DNA of 64,000 nucleotides from Granulosicoccus sp045106475 (GTDB lineage Bacteria; Pseudomonadota; Gammaproteobacteria; Granulosicoccales; Granulosicoccaceae): assembly GCA_045106475.1 (NCBI GenBank), contig JBGCEO010000069.1:1-64000 (forward strand), written 5' to 3'. Each line of letters opens with the position of its first letter. The first letter of the stretch is position 1. A program made the translations under genes and the position numbers. Below the pieces are notes generated by a model, which worked only from the letters and a program-made list of their open reading frames with translations, searched no databases and was not told the DNA's origin. Shown here piece after piece: positions 17,580 to 26,694 of this stretch.

Positions 17580-18617
17580 ATGAACTCAATCGTTGTCGAT
17601 AAAGCGGGATTACTAACCACGATTCAGGACAGCGGCCGTCAGGGCATGAGGCACCTGGGTATTCCCTGGTCCGGCTCGCTGGTACCGTTCTGGCAAAAAA
17701 TGGCCAATGCGCTGGTTGGCAACACTCTGGACAATAGCGTTATTGAATGTTTCGAAGGCGGTCTCGCATTTACCGTTGGTAATGCACCTGCTCGTATAGC
17801 CATAGTGGCTGATAAGCAGGCAACAATAAGTGTTATCAATGACTCTTCAAAAGAAGCACTTTCAGCTTACCGTAGCCACACGATCATGCCGGGAGATCAG
17901 GTTCTAATCAACAACACCGGCAACTCTCGCCTCGCGATTATAGCCATCGCCGGACTGGATGTAGAAAAACAGCTGGGCAGTACCTCGACATACTCAAAAG
18001 CCGGTATCGGCGGACTAACAGGTGGGCCACTTAAAGTAGGCGACGCTTTGCCAATCGGTACCGAACCCACTGGCCCACACAAACAATGTGAGCCCAATAC
18101 CCTACCTGATTATCAATCAACTGAAATTCGAGTGGTACTAGGACCGCAAGATCAAAATTTTTCGCAAGCGGGTATAAGCACGTTTCTGGAAAGTGATTAC
18201 ACCTTGAGTACAGACGTGGACCGCATGGGTGCACGTCTTGATGGCAATGTCATAGAACATCTGAACGATCAGGCTAGAGATCCTGTATCCGATGCCATCG
18301 TACCCGGATCCATTCAGGTTCCCGGATCCGGTCTACCAATCGTACTTCTCAGCGATGCTCATACAGCAGGTGGTTATCCCAAGATTGCAACGGTGCTGTC
18401 TATAGACTTACCACTATTCGGTCTGCAAAGATCGGGAGCTGTATTTCGATTCAAAGCACTGAGTATTGATGAGGCAATAGAGACAACACGTGCTCAACAT
18501 CAATCCCTATCGCGCGCATTGGCTGCAATCACGTCCGTTATTGACAACACTATCAATAGCGAACTGTTGTTGAAGCTCAATCTAATCGATGGCGTGATAG
18601 ACGGCCGCGAATCATAA
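17580..18617 (+). CDS. pxpC: 5-oxoprolinase subunit C (biotin-dependent carboxyltransferase-like)
   Basis: This 345-residue protein matches the KipA/PxpC (AHS2) family: TTIQDSGRQGMRHLGIPWSG near the N-terminus, STYSKAGIGGLTGGPLKVGD in the middle, and SDAHTAGGYPKIATV toward the C-terminus. It partners PxpB in the 5-oxoprolinase complex. It lies 48 bp downstream of pxpB. The C-terminal tail is somewhat variable, as is common. Confidence 0.94.
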   Translation: MNSIVVDKAGLLTTIQDSGRQGMRHLGIPWSGSLVPFWQKMANALVGNTLDNSVIECFEGGLAFTVGNAPARIAIVADKQATISVINDSSKEALSAYRSHTIMPGDQVLINNTGNSRLAIIAIAGLDVEKQLGSTSTYSKAGIGGLTGGPLKVGDALPIGTEPTGPHKQCEPNTLPDYQSTEIRVVLGPQDQNFSQAGISTFLESDYTLSTDVDRMGARLDGNVIEHLNDQARDPVSDAIVPGSIQVPGSGLPIVLLSDAHTAGGYPKIATVLSIDLPLFGLQRSGAVFRFKALSIDEAIETTRAQHQSLSRALAAITSVIDNTINSELLLKLNLIDGVIDGRES

Positions 18618-18667
18618 GCGTAAAAAAGGTAGGTAACGATCAACACGAATAACAGAGAGATTACCGA

Positions 18668-19465
18668 ATGTTGTTAAACCTGAACGCGGATCTGGGAGAA
18701 TCCTTTGGTCCATGGCCAATGGGAGATGACAAGCGACTCTTATCGGTCGTTGATTCTGCCAACGTTGCCTGTGGGCAGCACGCCGGAGATCCACTGGTCA
18801 TAAAAAACACAGTACTGCAGGCAAAGCAATCCAGCGTGAGCATTGGAGCGCATCCAGGATTTGCAGATTTACAGGGTTTTGGGCGACGCCCCATGTCCCT
18901 GCCCGATCAGGAACTAAGCGCACTGATTCAGTATCAACTTGCCATTCTGGACGGCATGGCGCGTTGCAACGGTTTGAACATGACGCACGTCAAGCCTCAT
19001 GGAGCGCTCAACAACATGGCATGTGAAGATCGACAGATGGCCGATGTCATCGTCACTGCGGTAAAAGAATATGATCCATCCCTGATATTTCTTGCACCGG
19101 TACTGTCCGAACTGGCAGCGGCTGCATCCGATGCAGCTCTTGTCGTTGCCCTGGAAATTTTTGCAGATCGCGCCTACACGGATAGCGGATCACTGGTGTC
19201 GCGACGCCAACCCGGTGCAGTACTTGATTCTGCCGACGCCTGCATAAAACACGTACTGGCAATGATTGAAGCTGGTGGGGTTGTTACGCAGAGTGGCTGT
19301 ACTTTGCCCACCTCTTTTCACAGCATTTGTGTACACGGCGACAACGCACACGCCGTTGACACGGCCAAACAGATAAGGAGCGCGTTGCTGGATAATGGTC
19401 ACCAGCTCATATCCTTACCTCAATTGATGTCAAAAATGACAGATATGCCCACTAAAGAGCAATAA
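18668..19465 (+). CDS. pxpA: 5-oxoprolinase subunit A (LamB/YcsF family)
   Basis: This 265-residue protein begins MLLNLNADLGESFGPWPMGD, the signature of LamB/YcsF proteins, and continues with ANVACGQHAGDP, GAHPGFADLQGFGRR and VKPHGALNNMA. The family uses a metal-dependent (beta/alpha) barrel and is the hydrolytic subunit of PxpABC. It closes the operon. A lipoprotein gene 48 bp downstream is on the same strand but has no evident link to the pathway. Confidence 0.95.
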   Translation: MLLNLNADLGESFGPWPMGDDKRLLSVVDSANVACGQHAGDPLVIKNTVLQAKQSSVSIGAHPGFADLQGFGRRPMSLPDQELSALIQYQLAILDGMARCNGLNMTHVKPHGALNNMACEDRQMADVIVTAVKEYDPSLIFLAPVLSELAAAASDAALVVALEIFADRAYTDSGSLVSRRQPGAVLDSADACIKHVLAMIEAGGVVTQSGCTLPTSFHSICVHGDNAHAVDTAKQIRSALLDNGHQLISLPQLMSKMTDMPTKEQ

Positions 19466-19513
19466 TTTGCTCATAGTCTATCTTTTAGGGAATAACTAAT
19501 TGATAGGACTGCC

Positions 19514-20041
19514 ATGAAAATTCAACATGCCTCCATCCTGTGTGTGTTTGCCAGCATGATCATCTTGAGCGGATGTAATTCTGACGAAGAGAGGCTATTG
19601 GGTAACAAAGAGAATCTGCCATCCGATGCCGGGCGGATGATTGCAACACTCGATCCCGTATCCAACAGCGTCGAAGAATCACCTATGGCAGAATCGAGTA
19701 TCTCAGCTGTCGTTGGGGCCAGCGAGATTCCTTACCCGATCTACCCAAACGGTTCTAAGTACCGGGTGGGCGGTGAAAATGGTCTCAAGATCGTGGTCTT
19801 CCAGACAGAAGATTCGTTTGCAAAAGTCGATGGCTACTATAAGAGCCTGACGGGTGATTCAGGCATGCCGAGATTGGTTGCCATGAATGACTATGTGAGA
19901 TATAGCAGCAGTACTGACGACAAAGATCCCTGGGCCACCTATCGCCCGGGCATTGTCATCCATCAATTCAATGAAGATGGTGAGCGCACCGCGGTGGGTG
20001 CAAAGGGTTCAGCTCAAACCAACATAATCATGAGCTTCTAA
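19514..20041 (+). CDS. Predicted lipoprotein of unknown function
   Basis: This 175-residue protein starts with a lipoprotein signal peptide ending in the lipobox LSGC (Cys21). A low-complexity Ser/Glu-rich linker follows to about residue 70, then a compact domain (YPIYPNGSKYRVGGE onward) with alternating strands. A similar arrangement occurs in periplasmic proteins of unknown function. Residues after the Cys (NSDEE) do not show Asp at +2, which would favour outer-membrane sorting by the Lol rule. No function is assigned. Confidence 0.78.
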   Translation: MKIQHASILCVFASMIILSGCNSDEERLLGNKENLPSDAGRMIATLDPVSNSVEESPMAESSISAVVGASEIPYPIYPNGSKYRVGGENGLKIVVFQTEDSFAKVDGYYKSLTGDSGMPRLVAMNDYVRYSSSTDDKDPWATYRPGIVIHQFNEDGERTAVGAKGSAQTNIIMSF

Positions 20042-20055
20042 CCGCCAACTTACTA

Positions 20056-20083
20056 AACGCTCTTACAAGAACGCTCTTACAAG
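20056..20083. repeat. 14-bp tandem duplication covering the XRE gene stop codon
   Basis: AACGCTCTTACAAG occurs twice head to tail (20056-20069 and 20070-20083). The second copy contains the stop codon of the minus-strand XRE gene and the first lies just beyond it. It looks like a recent slippage duplication. Confidence 0.8.
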
Positions 20084-20394
20084 TCAGGCACTAACAGCTC
20101 GGGCTTGTTTTCCGGCACCTCCGCTGACATCAACTCACCCAAAGACATACCAATGGCGGTTGTGACCTTGCGCAGCAGCGCTATCGACATATTGCCTTGG
20201 CCAGACTCGAGCTGGGCAAGATAACGTTCGGATACGCCTGAAACTTCAGCAAGTCTCTTACGAGACATACTTTTGTGCGATCGCTGCTTGCGAACCCGTT
20301 GTCCAACAATATGCAAAAAATCTTCTGTAGACAACGCGTCTAGAGAACTCATATCAGCGCCGTTTGGTCGGGCTATATGTTCAGGCGTGCTCAT
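20077..20394 (-). CDS. XRE-family HTH regulator, BoxR-like N-terminal domain only
   Basis: This 105-residue protein carries one Cro/C1-type helix-turn-helix (about 28-85) with the segment GVSERYLAQLESGQGNMSIALLR. That wording closely resembles the DNA-binding part of BoxR-type regulators, which continue into a shikimate-kinase-like sensor domain. Here the protein stops soon after the HTH, and only 35 bp separate it from the lipoprotein gene, so no sensor domain is present. It may be a naturally short regulator or a remnant. Target unknown. Confidence 0.85.
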   Translation of the reverse strand: MSTPEHIARPNGADMSSLDALSTEDFLHIVGQRVRKQRSHKSMSRKRLAEVSGVSERYLAQLESGQGNMSIALLRKVTTAIGMSLGELMSAEVPENKPELLVPDL

Positions 20395-20611
20395 GTTTCA
20401 GGTCGCTCCATTTGTGACTATTCCTCACCTCTTTTGATCCGACTGATACAATATCATGTCAATCAATCGGCGGAACAGCGAAACAGCGAAACAGGCAACA
20501 TTTTACACTTAACGACACTTCTGCCATTTCAAACGACAGTTTCACGCGAAAGACTGTCACCAGAGAAGCGAAAGAAAAACAGTAGACAGTTCACAAATTG
20601 CATGTATCCGG

Positions 20612-21139
20612 CTACTTCAGAAGCTGACGAGCCCTATCGAGCTTTGTTTTCTCATCTTCGGACAAACTCGGTGAGGGTATTTGACTCTCTGAGCCATGCT
20701 CCTCAGGCACCAAGCCTTCATTTGCCACGGGTATAGATGCCCCGCTTCTGCGCTTTACCATGGCTACCAGACTCGTGATTGCTATCAGAAGTATGACAAA
20801 CGGCGCGATCCACAACACAGCGGTTTTTGCGCTGAATCTAGGTCGGTACAGTACAAATTCTCCATAGCGCGCCACCAGGTACTCATCGATGTCATTTTTT
20901 GTTTTTCCAGCCAGAATCTGATCCCTGATCTCCCGGCGAAGATCCCCCGCCAAACTTGCATTCGAGCCAGCGAGGTTCTGATTCTGGCATTTAAGACAGC
21001 GATATTCCTCGAGCAATGAATAGTAAAGTTTGCCCTGAGCGGGGTCGTCAAACGTGACCATTTCTTCTGCGGCCTTCGGGGCCATCGAAACACTCAAGAT
21101 GAAAAGAACAAACAGGCATTTTGCTATTAGCCAATTCAC
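20612..21139 (-). CDS. ccmH: Cytochrome c maturation protein CcmH
   Basis: This 175-residue protein has an N-terminal signal/membrane segment, the redox motif LKCQNQ (C48, C51), the helical region IRDQILAGKTKNDIDEYLVARYGEFVLYRP, and a second membrane segment (about 107-125). CcmH reduces or holds the apocytochrome haem-binding cysteines in the periplasm. Length fits the short (CcmL-type) form without the TPR part of E. coli CcmH. No CcmI gene follows, so that subunit is elsewhere or missing. Start overlaps the ccmG stop by four bases. Confidence 0.93.
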   Translation of the reverse strand: MNWLIAKCLFVLFILSVSMAPKAAEEMVTFDDPAQGKLYYSLLEEYRCLKCQNQNLAGSNASLAGDLRREIRDQILAGKTKNDIDEYLVARYGEFVLYRPRFSAKTAVLWIAPFVILLIAITSLVAMVKRRSGASIPVANEGLVPEEHGSESQIPSPSLSEDEKTKLDRARQLLK

Positions 21140-21675
21140 GTCGGCTCCTTCTCCAGTTCGTCAATAATCGGAATCAAAGTTTCCAGCAGTGACACCTCGT
21201 CTACCGGACCGACATGTTTGTAGCGAACCCGGCCGGATCTATCGATTATAAAGGTCTCTGGAACACCATAAACACCCCAATCTAGACCAACATCACCCCG
21301 CTGATCGTTCAGTACGTGCGTAAAAGGATTGCCAAATCTACCAAGCCACTTTTGCGCATCAGAGGGTTGATCCTTGTAGTTGAGGCCAACCACTGGAACC
21401 GATCTTTGTTCAGCGAGCGCGACAATATAAGGGTGTTCCTGCACACATGGCCCGCACCAACTTGCCCACACATTCAAAACCCAGACTTGCCCATCAAGGG
21501 AACTGCTGGAAAACTCCCCACTACCTTCCGGCAACCTGCCGATAACAAACTCCGGCGCGGGTTTGTCTATCAAAGGAGACGGTAATTCCTGTGGGTTAAG
21601 TGTCAGCCCCTTAGCCAGGAAACCTGCTAGTGCCAGAAAGATCCCTAGAGGTAGTAATTTGAGCGCAAGATTCAT
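21136..21675 (-). CDS. ccmG: Thiol:disulfide interchange protein CcmG/DsbE
   Basis: This 179-residue protein has an N-terminal membrane anchor (about 5-25) and a periplasmic thioredoxin-like domain with WASWCGPC (C74, C77), GLNYKD and the cis-Pro region GVPETFIID. It passes electrons to keep apocytochrome cysteines reduced. It overlaps ccmF upstream and ccmH downstream by four bases each, as expected of a coupled operon. Confidence 0.94.
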   Translation of the reverse strand: MNLALKLLPLGIFLALAGFLAKGLTLNPQELPSPLIDKPAPEFVIGRLPEGSGEFSSSSLDGQVWVLNVWASWCGPCVQEHPYIVALAEQRSVPVVGLNYKDQPSDAQKWLGRFGNPFTHVLNDQRGDVGLDWGVYGVPETFIIDRSGRVRYKHVGPVDEVSLLETLIPIIDELEKEPT

Positions 21676-23723
21676 CCCGGTGTTGACAAGTTATCAGTGC
21701 CATGGCCACTCATCGAAGCCAATTGTGGACTGGATGATGGACTTGCACCATTAGATGCTAATACGGTTGATTGATCCGGCGATTTAGCAATGACGCCTAC
21801 ACGCCGATATCTTCTATCACAGGCTGCCATTAGTCCGCCCAGAGCCATAAAGATGGTACCCAGCCAGATCCAGCGAATATAAGGTTTAGTTTGCAGGCGA
21901 ACGCTCCAGGCTTCTCCTCCGCCCAGCGGTTCTCCGAGGGCAATGAACAGATCACGAGTAAAACCTACATCGATTCCTGCCTCAGTCATGGTGTCCTGAC
22001 GCACATCGTAAAAACGCTTCTGAGCGGATATCTGGCCCAGATTCTCACCCTGCCTCGTCACATTGAAGCGCCCTTCGGCCGCAGTGTAATTCGGACCTCT
22101 TACATCTTCCAAAGAGGCAAACTCGAATGAGTATCCACCAACCTCATGCGTATCGTTGACCTGCATACGAACGGTTTGCTCTTCGGTGTACATAGATGTC
22201 AATGCCACTCCCACAGTAAAAACCGCCAAGCCAAAATGCGCAATGCTCATACCCCAAAAGGCAGCCGGTGTGTGCAATACCGCAGAGAGACGTTTTCGTT
22301 TGTTGCGAAGACGATGCACAATACCGTAAACCGTCGAGGCGGTTACCCAGATGGCCATGGCTAAGGCGGCAACTGCACCAATCTTAAAACTCATGAGTTG
22401 CGTGGACAACACGATGGCAAGTATCAAGCTGGCAATAGCCAAAATAGCCAGCGGTGTAGAACGCCCGCTCATTTTATCGCGCTTCCAGTTCAGCATCGCG
22501 CCCAAACCCACTATGAGCAATATAGGCAACATTAGCGGCACGAATACTATATTGAAATACTGAGCACCGACTGACAACTTGCCATATCCCAATGCATCTA
22601 CGAACAACGGGTACAAGGTTCCCAACAGCACAGCAGCACAAGCAACTACCAGCAAAATATTGTTGAGTAACAGAGCAGATTCCCTGGACACAAGCTCGTA
22701 AGTAGCTGTTGACGATAGCTTGTGCGATCGAATGGCATAGAGCAACAGTGAACCGCCTATGACGACACCAAGAAACAATAGGATGTATAGACCGCGCGTT
22801 GGATCAGCCGCAAAGGAATGGACCGATGTCAACACACCAGAACGAACCAGGAAGGTTCCGAGCAAACTCAATGAAAATGCAAGTACGGCGAGCAATACAG
22901 TCCAGGCTTTAAAGACGCCTCTTTTCTCGGATGCAGCCAGAGAATGAATCAAAGCGGTTCCGACAAGCCAAGGCATAAAAGAGGCATTCTCGACAGGATC
23001 CCAAAACCACCAGCCTCCCCAACCTAATTCATTGTAGGCCCACCAACTTCCCAGGGAGATCCCGATAGTGAGAAACATCCAGGCAATGTTGGTCCAAGGT
23101 CGCATCCAGCGCAAGGTAGCCGAATCGAGTTGCCCGCCAATCAAGGCCGCTATTGCGAATGCAAACGCAACCGAAAAACCAACATACCCCAGGTACAACA
23201 TTGGCGGATGGATGGCCATGCCGGGGTCCTGCAACAAGGGGTTTAAAGATGCACCATCGATCGGCACAGGAAACAAGCGCTCAAAAGGATTAGATGTCAA
23301 CAATACAAACAGCAAAAATCCAATGCTGACAAAACCGAGCACCGATAGGACTCGCGCCAGCAGCACCTGTGGCAATGCTTTACTGAATATGGCCACCGCT
23401 CCGGTCCATAGAGCCGAGATGAAACACCAGAACAGGATGGATCCTTCGTGGCCTCCCCAAACACCGGATATTCGGTAAATCAAGGGCAATGATGTATTGC
23501 TGGTATTCGCAACATAAAGAACACTGAAGTCATGCGCAACAAACGCCCAGGTAAGACAGGCATAAGACACTGACACAAAAAACGCTTGCGCAGCAGCCGC
23601 CGGCCTTGCCATGGCCATCCAACCTGCATGACCGGTAATCGAGCCTGCCATCGGCACAACGGCCAGCACGATCGACGTACTCAGCGCCAGAATCAGTGCA
23701 AAGTGTCCAAGTTCAGGAATCAT
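21672..23723 (-). CDS. ccmF: Haem lyase subunit CcmF
   Basis: This 683-residue polytopic protein has the tryptophan-rich haem-handling motif WGGWWFWDPVENASFMPWL (about 250), plus PPMLYLGYVGFSVAFAFA and RSGVLTSVHSFA(A)DPTRG. Length and many membrane spans fit CcmF, which ligates haem to apocytochrome with CcmH. It overlaps ccmE by four bases. The C-terminal 30 residues are a Ser-rich tail with little conservation. Confidence 0.96.
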   Translation of the reverse strand: MIPELGHFALILALSTSIVLAVVPMAGSITGHAGWMAMARPAAAAQAFFVSVSYACLTWAFVAHDFSVLYVANTSNTSLPLIYRISGVWGGHEGSILFWCFISALWTGAVAIFSKALPQVLLARVLSVLGFVSIGFLLFVLLTSNPFERLFPVPIDGASLNPLLQDPGMAIHPPMLYLGYVGFSVAFAFAIAALIGGQLDSATLRWMRPWTNIAWMFLTIGISLGSWWAYNELGWGGWWFWDPVENASFMPWLVGTALIHSLAASEKRGVFKAWTVLLAVLAFSLSLLGTFLVRSGVLTSVHSFAADPTRGLYILLFLGVVIGGSLLLYAIRSHKLSSTATYELVSRESALLLNNILLVVACAAVLLGTLYPLFVDALGYGKLSVGAQYFNIVFVPLMLPILLIVGLGAMLNWKRDKMSGRSTPLAILAIASLILAIVLSTQLMSFKIGAVAALAMAIWVTASTVYGIVHRLRNKRKRLSAVLHTPAAFWGMSIAHFGLAVFTVGVALTSMYTEEQTVRMQVNDTHEVGGYSFEFASLEDVRGPNYTAAEGRFNVTRQGENLGQISAQKRFYDVRQDTMTEAGIDVGFTRDLFIALGEPLGGGEAWSVRLQTKPYIRWIWLGTIFMALGGLMAACDRRYRRVGVIAKSPDQSTVLASNGASPSSSPQLASMSGHGTDNLSTPG

Positions 23724-24196
23724 GGTTGAACCACCGTTTTACTTCCGTATACTGCCGAACTGCTCGGCATCTGACCTGCCTTTTCGAGCGCTTCGGCTAC
23801 TTCTGGAGGCATATAATTCTCATCGTGTTTGGCCAACACCTCTGTTGCGCTAAATGTACCTTTGTCATCCAGTGCACCCATCGCTACAATCCCCTGACCT
23901 TCACGAAAGAGATCGGGCAAGATACCAGTGAAGGACACTGGCACGGTTTCACCGTGATCAGTCAGGCTGAACTGAACTGCCAGATCAGCCTCACTTCGCC
24001 GAACGCTGCCTTCCACCACCATACCACCGATTCGGAAGGCGGTACCGGGTTGCACGGCGCCTGCAGCTACGTCGGTTGGAGAATGAAACAACATGATGTT
24101 CTGCTTGAAAGCCGTAACACCAAAGGCGACCGCTACCCCAACTCCTGCGAGCATTAAGCTGACTAACATGAGACGTTGTTTGCGCTTAGGTGTCAT
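23720..24196 (-). CDS. ccmE: Haem chaperone CcmE
   Basis: This 158-residue protein starts MTPKRKQRLM, the usual basic start of CcmE, then a membrane anchor (about 9-29) and an OB-fold domain. The haem-binding histidine is H124 in LAKHDENYMP. ATG 24196 was preferred to an upstream TTG at 24226; it overlaps the ccmD end by 11 bases. It receives haem from CcmC/D and hands it to CcmF. Confidence 0.94.
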   Translation of the reverse strand: MTPKRKQRLMLVSLMLAGVGVAVAFGVTAFKQNIMLFHSPTDVAAGAVQPGTAFRIGGMVVEGSVRRSEADLAVQFSLTDHGETVPVSFTGILPDLFREGQGIVAMGALDDKGTFSATEVLAKHDENYMPPEVAEALEKAGQMPSSSAVYGSKTVVQP

Positions 24197-24365
24197 CTTT
24201 TCGCTTGCTCTGTAAAGCCCGGGCAAAAGTTTGCTGCTGGACCATCTTATGCTGTTTGGCAGACCACACGGCTATGCCTATCAACAACACACCCGTCAGT
24301 GCATAGGAGCTCCATACGTAAAACGCATAGCCCCCCATTGCGAAAAACTCTTTTAATTCAAGCAC
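24186..24365 (-). CDS. ccmD: Haem exporter accessory protein CcmD (GTG start)
   Basis: A 59-residue frame starts with GTG inside the ccmC stop region (GTGCTTGA, eight-base overlap) and ends within the ccmE start. It reads ELKEFFAMGGYAFYVWSSYAL, typical of CcmD, with one membrane segment (about 13-35) and a basic tail (SKRKDDT). CcmD stabilises the CcmC-CcmE interaction in releasing holo-CcmE. Position between ccmC and ccmE supports the call. Confidence 0.9.
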   Translation of the reverse strand: MLELKEFFAMGGYAFYVWSSYALTGVLLIGIAVWSAKQHKMVQQQTFARALQSKRKDDT

Positions 24366-25101
24366 GGCCTTCTCCGGCTAGTTTTGCAACCCACCCGGCG
24401 CGAGCTTCACGCTGCAAAATCAGCGTGCGAACCCGAATCATCAGGTTGTGAAAGTAGAACAACTGAAACGCCAGCACCATGAGCAAAAGAGGCCTGAGCA
24501 TACTGATGTGCATGGATGGCTTGTCGAATTTAGTGATCGTTGCGGGTTGGTGCAATGTGTTCCACCATTCCACCGAGAAGTGAATAATGGGAATGTTAAC
24601 CACACCGACAACAGCCAGAATCCCAGCAGCTTTGGCTGCACTCTGTGGCGTATCCAGAGCGCCGCGCAAAGCCATGTAACCGAGGTAAAGAAATAGAAGC
24701 AGTAATTCCGAGGTCAGGCGTGCATCCCAGATCCACCATGTGCCCCACATCGGTTTACCCCAGAAGGAACCGGTTATCAGCGCAACAGCTGTGAAGGCTG
24801 CACCAATTGGCGCCGATGCCGAGGCTACGATGTCCGCGATTTTCAGCCGCCAGATCAGGAAGATGGCGCTCGATATGGCCATAACCATATACACGAACAT
24901 CGACATCCAGGCTGCTGGCACATGAATATATATGATGCGGTAGCTATCGCCCTGCTCGTAGTCGGCTGGAGCTACGACCAGTCCTAAATAGAGGCCGGCC
25001 GCCAAACACAGCAGGCACAACCCACCCAGCCACGGCGCAATCCGCCCCGCCAGGCGGAACATAAAAGGGGACGAACCAAATCGATGGATCCACTGAAACA
25101 A
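24358..25101 (-). CDS. ccmC: Haem exporter protein CcmC (TTG start)
   Basis: This 247-residue six-span membrane protein has the tryptophan-rich motif WGTWWIWDARLT (about 119-130) and ADYEQGDSYRIIYIHVPAAW. It loads haem onto CcmE. The start is taken as TTG at 25101, because the segment FQWIHRFGSSPFMFRLAG matches the family N-terminus and the first in-frame ATG would cut into it; CAGGT lies upstream. Separated from ccmB by an unusual 149-bp gap. Confidence 0.93.
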   Translation of the reverse strand: MFQWIHRFGSSPFMFRLAGRIAPWLGGLCLLCLAAGLYLGLVVAPADYEQGDSYRIIYIHVPAAWMSMFVYMVMAISSAIFLIWRLKIADIVASASAPIGAAFTAVALITGSFWGKPMWGTWWIWDARLTSELLLLFLYLGYMALRGALDTPQSAAKAAGILAVVGVVNIPIIHFSVEWWNTLHQPATITKFDKPSMHISMLRPLLLMVLAFQLFYFHNLMIRVRTLILQREARAGWVAKLAGEGRA

Positions 25102-25195
25102 TGCAATCTGACCTGAGTTACTTTTCTGCGCCTAGTTTAGCCGGATTTACGCAAGCAAAGCGCTTGTGGACCTTCGACAAACACACGAAATTGCT

Positions 25196-25222
25196 CACAG
25201 GGTAGGCAGCTCACCCCCTGTG
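25196..25222. other. Hairpin in the ccmB-ccmC gap
   Basis: CACAGGG (25196-25202) and CCCTGTG (25216-25222) form a perfect 7-bp stem with a 13-base loop in the only sizeable gap of the ccm operon. It may be a processing site or partial attenuator; no T-run follows on the minus strand, so a classical terminator is unlikely. Confidence 0.35.
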
Positions 25223-25250
25223 TTCATGACAACTGACCTTTTGACTAAGA

Positions 25251-26030
25251 CTAACGGCCTGCGCTGACCCCCACTCTCAGCGCACCGGCGATAGCCACTG
25301 GTGCCAGAGATACGGATAACGCGGCAATCGCCGCCAATAGTGACAGTTGTGCAGACGTGGACAAGCCCATTCCCGCTGCGCTGACAGCGCCCGCTCCAAA
25401 TATCAAAACCGGCACTGTCAAAGGCAACACCAATAGAGACAGTAAAATACCGCCCTGGTTCACGCTAACCGTCAAGGCAGCTCCGATTGCACCGATAAAG
25501 CTCAGGCTCAGGGTACCCAGCAACAAGCTCAGCATAAGAATCCCAAAGGCGTTTGCAGGTAGCTGCAGCATCATTGCCAGCAATGGCGACAACAACACCA
25601 GTGGCAGCCCGCTAATGGTCCAGTACGCTGACACCTTACCGAGAACAAAAATCGATAGGGATTGGCCACTGAGTACCATTTGCTCAAGCGTGCCATCACG
25701 AAAATCGTGCGCAAACAGAGCGTCAAGCGATAACATCATGGCAAGCAAAGCGCTGACCCAGAGCACACCAGGTGCGATACTGGCCAACATTTGAGGCCCC
25801 GGGCCAATTCCTAGCGGAAACAGGGAAACGACAATCACGAAAAACAATAGTGGATTTAGCCACTGCCCCGTAGAGCGGGCAGCCAGTGTCAAATCACGAG
25901 TAAAAATACGTCTATAAAAGGAGAACATGTCGGCCGACTGTCGCGCATCCAAAGTGGCTTCGGACGTATCGACGCCATTTGATTCCGACAAATTTTGTTC
26001 TGCCTCTTGACTGGATCTGTTCAGCGCCAT
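25251..26030 (-). CDS. ccmB: Haem exporter permease CcmB
   Basis: This 259-residue protein has six hydrophobic spans with conserved LNPLLFFVIVVSLFPLGIGP, IAPGVLWVSALLA, DGTLEQM and LLVLPLTVPVLIFG. Compared with the usual CcmB it has about 34 extra N-terminal residues, acidic and Ser-rich; a later ATG (MFSFYRRIF) is the family-like start. ATG 26030 follows the ccmA stop by one base. It forms an ABC complex with CcmA that drives haem release from CcmC-CcmE. Confidence 0.92.
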   Translation of the reverse strand: MALNRSSQEAEQNLSESNGVDTSEATLDARQSADMFSFYRRIFTRDLTLAARSTGQWLNPLLFFVIVVSLFPLGIGPGPQMLASIAPGVLWVSALLAMMLSLDALFAHDFRDGTLEQMVLSGQSLSIFVLGKVSAYWTISGLPLVLLSPLLAMMLQLPANAFGILMLSLLLGTLSLSFIGAIGAALTVSVNQGGILLSLLVLPLTVPVLIFGAGAVSAAGMGLSTSAQLSLLAAIAALSVSLAPVAIAGALRVGVSAGR

Positions 26031-26031
26031 G

Positions 26032-26694
26032 CTACGGATTAGCATCCATTTGTACGGTGTGAACTGGCACTGAATCAAACGACAGGGTTTGATGAGTCGT
26101 AAACATCACCGCACCGCCCTTGGATACATGTGTTTGAATTTCGTTTCTGACCCACTCCAGACCGTTTGTATCGAGTGAGGTTAGCGGTTCATCAAGTACC
26201 CAGAGTGGCGCCTGCTGTAATCGCAAGCGGGCCAGTGACACCCGACGCTGTTGACCTGCTGATAAAGCGACACAGGGCAGATCGACTCGATCGGCAACAC
26301 CCAGTTCATCGAGAACACTGATTATCGATTCACGCAGGAACTGAGTATTCCCCGAGCTGCCATCCAGCTCGGGGCAAAGCGCAGTTAAATTTTCAAACGG
26401 TGTAAGACCAGACGATATTCCAGCCTTGTGCCCCAGATACAATAAACTGGCAAGCAATTCATCTCTGCAACGATGAACCGGTTCACCACACCAGAAGATC
26501 TCGCCCTCGTCAAACTCTGCCAGACCGATCATTGCTCTGAGCAGTGTGGTCTTGCCACTGCCGTTTGTTCCCTTGATCTGCACGATACTGGCTCGTGGCA
26601 CAGCGACCGAAATATCGTCGGCAAGCAGGTTTTCGCCGCGCCAGATCGTTAAATTGCGCGCCTCAAGAAGCATGGGGGAATCTTGCATCATCAT
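26032..26694 (-). CDS. ccmA: Haem exporter ATPase CcmA
   Basis: This 220-residue ABC ATPase has Walker A GTNGSGKTT, signature LSAGQQRR, Walker B LWVLDEPL and the switch His in FTTHQT. Size and gene order identify CcmA. Three consecutive ATG codons make the exact start uncertain; the first overlaps the DUF1285 stop (ATGA). Confidence 0.94.
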   Translation of the reverse strand: MMMQDSPMLLEARNLTIWRGENLLADDISVAVPRASIVQIKGTNGSGKTTLLRAMIGLAEFDEGEIFWCGEPVHRCRDELLASLLYLGHKAGISSGLTPFENLTALCPELDGSSGNTQFLRESIISVLDELGVADRVDLPCVALSAGQQRRVSLARLRLQQAPLWVLDEPLTSLDTNGLEWVRNEIQTHVSKGGAVMFTTHQTLSFDSVPVHTVQMDANP

